Source: an uncultured Sphingomonadaceae bacterium (GTDB taxonomy: Bacteria; Pseudomonadota; Alphaproteobacteria; Sphingomonadales; Sphingomonadaceae). From it: a DNA stretch of 64,000 nucleotides. Below the pieces are notes generated by a model. The model was not told where the DNA came from and did not search any database. It worked only from the letters and a program-made list of their open reading frames with translations. The stretch spans positions 583,001 through 647,000 of the forward strand of contig CANMWO010000003.1 in assembly GCA_947501695.1 (NCBI GenBank), given 5' to 3'. Made by a program: the position numbers and the translations under genes. Of the stretch, positions 60,885 through 64,000 are shown in pieces (position 1 is the stretch's first letter; each line of letters starts with the position of its first letter).

Positions 60885-61490
60885 ATGATTGCAAAACTCA
60901 CCGGCACTATCGACGAAATCGGCACGGATAATATTGTGCTCGACGTAAATGGCGTCGGCTATCTGGTCTTTGCCTCTTCCCGCACGATTACTGCCATTGG
61001 CGGGGTTGGCGATGGCGCGACCATCTATACTGAAATGCAGGTCAGCGAGACCGACATGCGCCTGATGGGCTTTGCTTCGGGGTCAGAGCGCGACTGGTTC
61101 CGGCTGCTGATCTCGGTACAGGGCGTTGGTGGTAAGGTCGCACTGGCGATTCTCTCCGCGCTGGAAACGGCGGAGATTTCGCGCGCGGTGGTCACTGGCG
61201 ACAAGGCGATGGTCGCGCGGGCCAATGGCGTGGGACCAAAACTGGCACTGCGCATTGTCAACGAGCTGAAAGACAAAGTCGGCGGCATTGCGACGGACCC
61301 GATTGCGGGCAGCGGCGGCGCGATCCATGCGCCGTCTAATAACAGCGCCGATGCGGTGAGCGCGCTCCAAAATCTGGGCTTCAAACCGGCGGAAGCGAGC
61401 GCAGCCGTGGCGGCGGCCGATGCTGAGGCGGGTGAGGGCGTGACACTGGACGCGCTGGTGCGACTGGCGCTGAAGAAGGCGGCGAAGTGA
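60885..61490 (+). CDS. ruvA: Holliday junction branch migration protein RuvA
   Basis: [29 protein letters not shown]; HhH region [12 protein letters not shown]. Confidence 0.96.
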   Translation: MIAKLTGTIDEIGTDNIVLDVNGVGYLVFASSRTITAIGGVGDGATIYTEMQVSETDMRLMGFASGSERDWFRLLISVQGVGGKVALAILSALETAEISRAVVTGDKAMVARANGVGPKLALRIVNELKDKVGGIATDPIAGSGGAIHAPSNNSADAVSALQNLGFKPAEASAAVAAADAEAGEGVTLDALVRLALKKAAK

Positions 61491-61870
61491 CTTGGGTTAA
61501 GGAAACACTGCGGGTCAACCTTTTGATAGTCGGGCTTTACGGAGCAGTGATTTTATCCATTTTCGTTCGTAGCGGTGAGCCTGAATACCTGTGGTGGTGG
61601 GGTCTTATGATTCCATTTTTCCTGTGGTGCATTTCACCGATTTTCATTCCCTTGGTTTTGGCACGTCGGTCTTGGCTGGTTTCCGTCGGCATTGCTTTGC
61701 TGGCCATTGTCAGCCTCAACCAATTCATCCAGAATATGTTCGGTGAGGGTGTGCGATCAACTTCATCCCTGATCTTCATTTTTTTGCCTGTGTACCAGTG
61801 GCTGGCTGCAGCTATTCTGCTCGGTATCTACTTTTTCATGAAATCCAAAACTGGACAGACTGATGAGTGA
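61487..61870 (+). CDS. Small integral membrane protein of unknown function between ruvA and ruvB
   Basis: 127 aa, about 4 TM, GTG start overlapping the ruvA stop by 4 bp. Confidence 0.65.
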   Translation: MTWVKETLRVNLLIVGLYGAVILSIFVRSGEPEYLWWWGLMIPFFLWCISPIFIPLVLARRSWLVSVGIALLAIVSLNQFIQNMFGEGVRSTSSLIFIFLPVYQWLAAAILLGIYFFMKSKTGQTDE

Positions 61871-61940
61871 CTTGGAAAACGACCGCTCTCGGATTTCGCA
61901 AGCGCTGTTACGGCCGGTGTTGAAAAAGGCGGAACGGTGA
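61863..61940 (+). CDS. Candidate 25-aa mini-ORF ([25 protein letters not shown])
   Basis: Overlaps both neighbours; tail resembles the RuvA C-terminus; translation uncertain. Confidence 0.25.
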   Translation: MSDLENDRSRISQALLRPVLKKAER

Positions 61941-62383
61941 AGTTTGCATTGCTCTTCTTGACTGGCTGTTTGGTTTCATCGCAAGCGCACGCCTGTGCCG
62001 CCGACCCTGTGCCAGATGCAATGATATATAAAACAAAACCTTCAAATATTCTGGCAGGCTCGACCGTGATAAAAGTGAAAGTGTTGAAAAAACCAATTCA
62101 GTCATATCGAGTGCGCGTTCATGTGTTGGAGGGACCAACTGAGTTGAAGCAAAAGAAAATTTGGATCAGTCCTGATAATTTCTCATCCTGCACCACTATT
62201 GGCCGGGACGAGGGATATTTGGCGCTCAAGAAAAGCTCAAGTGGACAAGCCCAAGATTCCTATTTTGGGGAGGTGTTCGAAAGAAGTTGGATTGACTGGG
62301 TTTTCGATTTGCTGGGAGCAGATCCTTATTACTTTTCCAGCAGCAGAGCTGTTCCTTTTGACGAAATGATTGCTGCCGAATGA
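61937..62383 (+). CDS. Hypothetical secreted protein with signal peptide and several Cys
   Basis: [24 protein letters not shown] leader; overlaps ruvB start by 4 bp. Confidence 0.65.
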   Translation: MKFALLFLTGCLVSSQAHACAADPVPDAMIYKTKPSNILAGSTVIKVKVLKKPIQSYRVRVHVLEGPTELKQKKIWISPDNFSSCTTIGRDEGYLALKKSSSGQAQDSYFGEVFERSWIDWVFDLLGADPYYFSSSRAVPFDEMIAAE

Positions 62384-63408
62384 CCGATCCTGACCGCCTT
62401 TCCTCACCCGAACGTAAAGTCGAAGATATCGACGCCGCGCTGCGCCCGAAATCGCTCGACGAATTTATTGGGCAGGAAGCGGCGCGATCCAACTTGCGCG
62501 TGTTTATCGAGGCGGCGAAAAGTCGCAGCGAGGCGCTGGACCACACCTTGTTCTTTGGCCCGCCGGGGCTCGGCAAGACCACGCTGGCGCAGATTATCGC
62601 CCGCGAACTGGGCGTGGGTTTTCGCGCGACATCCGGTCCCGTCATTGCCAAATCCGGGGACCTCGCGGCGTTGCTGACGAATCTTGAGGAAGGTGATGTT
62701 CTTTTCATAGACGAAATTCACCGGCTCAATCCGGTGGTTGAGGAAGTGCTTTATCCGGCGATGGAAGACCGCGCGCTCGACCTGATTATCGGCGAAGGCC
62801 CCTCGGCGCGCAGCGTGCGGATTGACCTGCCGCAATTCACCCTCATTGGTGCGACCACGCGGCAGGGGCTTTTGACCACGCCGTTGCGGGATCGTTTCGG
62901 TATCCCGGTGCGGCTCAATTTCTACAGCGTCGAAGAACTGGAAAAAGTCGTCCACCGCGCGGCCAAATTGCTCGATCTGGGTATCGCGCCCGATGGCGCC
63001 ACCGAAGTCGCCCGCCGCGCCCGCGGAACCCCGCGTATCGCGGGCCGCCTGCTCCGCCGGGTGCGCGATTTTGCCAATGTGGCTGGCACTGCGATGGTGG
63101 ACCAGAAAACCGCCGACGCATCCCTGACCCGGCTGGAGGTCGACAGCATCGGCCTTGACGCGATGGATCGCCGTTATCTCCATATGATTGCCGATATCTA
63201 TAAGGGCGGGCCGGTCGGTGTCGAAACGCTGGCGGCTGGCCTCAGCGAACCGCGTGATACGATTGAGGAAGTCATCGAGCCCTATCTCATCCAGCTCGGT
63301 CTGGTGGCGAGAACGGCCAGAGGCCGCGCGCTCAACGATCGGGGGTGGCAGCATCTCGGACTGAAGCCGCCGGCGGGTAAACAGGCGGACGGCGATCTGT
63401 TTGATTAG
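62380..63408 (+). CDS. ruvB: Holliday junction branch migration helicase RuvB
   Basis: [50 protein letters not shown]. Confidence 0.97.
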   Translation: MTDPDRLSSPERKVEDIDAALRPKSLDEFIGQEAARSNLRVFIEAAKSRSEALDHTLFFGPPGLGKTTLAQIIARELGVGFRATSGPVIAKSGDLAALLTNLEEGDVLFIDEIHRLNPVVEEVLYPAMEDRALDLIIGEGPSARSVRIDLPQFTLIGATTRQGLLTTPLRDRFGIPVRLNFYSVEELEKVVHRAAKLLDLGIAPDGATEVARRARGTPRIAGRLLRRVRDFANVAGTAMVDQKTADASLTRLEVDSIGLDAMDRRYLHMIADIYKGGPVGVETLAAGLSEPRDTIEEVIEPYLIQLGLVARTARGRALNDRGWQHLGLKPPAGKQADGDLFD

Positions 63409-63411
63409 TCT

Positions 63412-64000
63412 CTAATTGATTACGCTCAGGTCTCGCTCCGCCCTGGTGTCGGGTGAGGAATACCAACAATGTTTATCGGGATCGGTAGCCGCAGTCCGTA
63501 CCCAGTTCTTCAGCTTGTTCTGATCCGAGCGAATTGTTTGCCAGGATACTGACTTGCGCTGAAACTCGGTGACCGTTGTTCCGTCTTGCAGCACGGCCTT
63601 GACGATCCATTTATCGCTGCTTTCAAGCTCCTTGACCTGTTGGTTTCTTACACTGCCGATAAAGGCGTCGGGCCGCGTCTCTTTCCGTCGCACGTGGCCA
63701 TTTGTGTAATTGATCTCGCGCTTGATCAGTTTGCTGTCAGCATAATGAAAGAGCCACAGGGGCTGTTGGGGCGCAAAGGGCAATTTGACATTGCCACCAT
63801 AAATATAGTTCAATCGATAATCTCCTTCAGGCAAGCTATTCACTGCTTTGAAATGGAGATGTGTCGGGCTATCAATGTAGCGAAAATTGCTAAAACTAAC
63901 CTTGCCGCTGAGGCTGACAATTGCCGAAATTGAACCGCGAAAACGACCTGCTCCTGGGTTTGAAAGCGTATGATCGCATTCCCAATAAACATCATTGCCG
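63412..64000 (-). CDS. Hypothetical protein, 5' end beyond window
   Basis: Frame stays open upstream of the ORF-track GTG start (63843) to the window edge (...GNDVYWECDHTLSNPGAGRFRGSISAIVSLSGKVSFSNFRYIDSPTHLHFKA...). Confidence 0.55.
   Translation of the reverse strand, partial: GNDVYWECDHTLSNPGAGRFRGSISAIVSLSGKVSFSNFRYIDSPTHLHFKAVNSLPEGDYRLNYIYGGNVKLPFAPQQPLWLFHYADSKLIKREINYTNGHVRRKETRPDAFIGSVRNQQVKELESSDKWIVKAVLQDGTTVTEFQRKSVSWQTIRSDQNKLKNWVRTAATDPDKHCWYSSPDTRAERDLSVIN

Noticed and set aside
62404-63354. 316-aa minus-strand ORF opposite ruvB
   Set aside because: Antisense shadow ORF
1-64000. CRISPR arrays, toxin-antitoxin or classical phage-defence systems
   Set aside because: No regularly spaced repeat array and no recognisable nuclease/defence modules seen on reading; the accessory content is glycan biosynthesis

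Overview
The window reads as a chromosomal segment of an alphaproteobacterium, probably Sphingomonadales (an inference from gene content and order, not a database result). Both flanks are mostly housekeeping: a metW 3' end, prfC, pheST, rpmI-rplT, hisN, prs, nadE, gltX, ribD/ribE, galE, rpmJ, pyk, gapR-like, yebC, and ruvC-ruvA-x-y-ruvB. Between a tRNA-Ser(GCT) with an adjacent truncated tyrosine integrase (about 22.76-23.74 kb) and about 51.5 kb lies a large, mosaic, multi-orientation surface-polysaccharide locus. It encodes an O-antigen-ligase/Wzy-type protein, Wza-like export lipoprotein, Wzc-like co-polymerase/kinase, PglC-type initiating phosphoglycosyltransferase, PglD/PglE-like enzymes, WbpP/WbpO-like and WecB/WecC-like uronate modules, a CapE/RmlD-like/WecB-like 2-acetamido-2,6-dideoxy-L-hexose module, a MurJ/MVF-family flippase, a second Wzy-like polymerase, and a probable tailoring pair (2OG-Fe(II) oxygenase plus TylF-like methyltransferase). 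There is also a Tat-exported beta-helix-like protein and an uncharacterised EPS-associated protein. The most notable observations are: a G9 homopolymer inside the oxygenase CDS (candidate phase-variable switch), the oxygenase/methyltransferase pair itself, an apparently incomplete bacillosamine-type pathway (no obvious PglF), the tRNA/truncated-integrase island scar, a REPIN-like double palindrome next to prfC, a Zur-box-like palindrome upstream of a tonB-like gene, and a 10-bp direct repeat exactly bracketing a small membrane-protein gene inserted between ruvA and ruvB. All functions are assigned by reading the translations; no searches were run.
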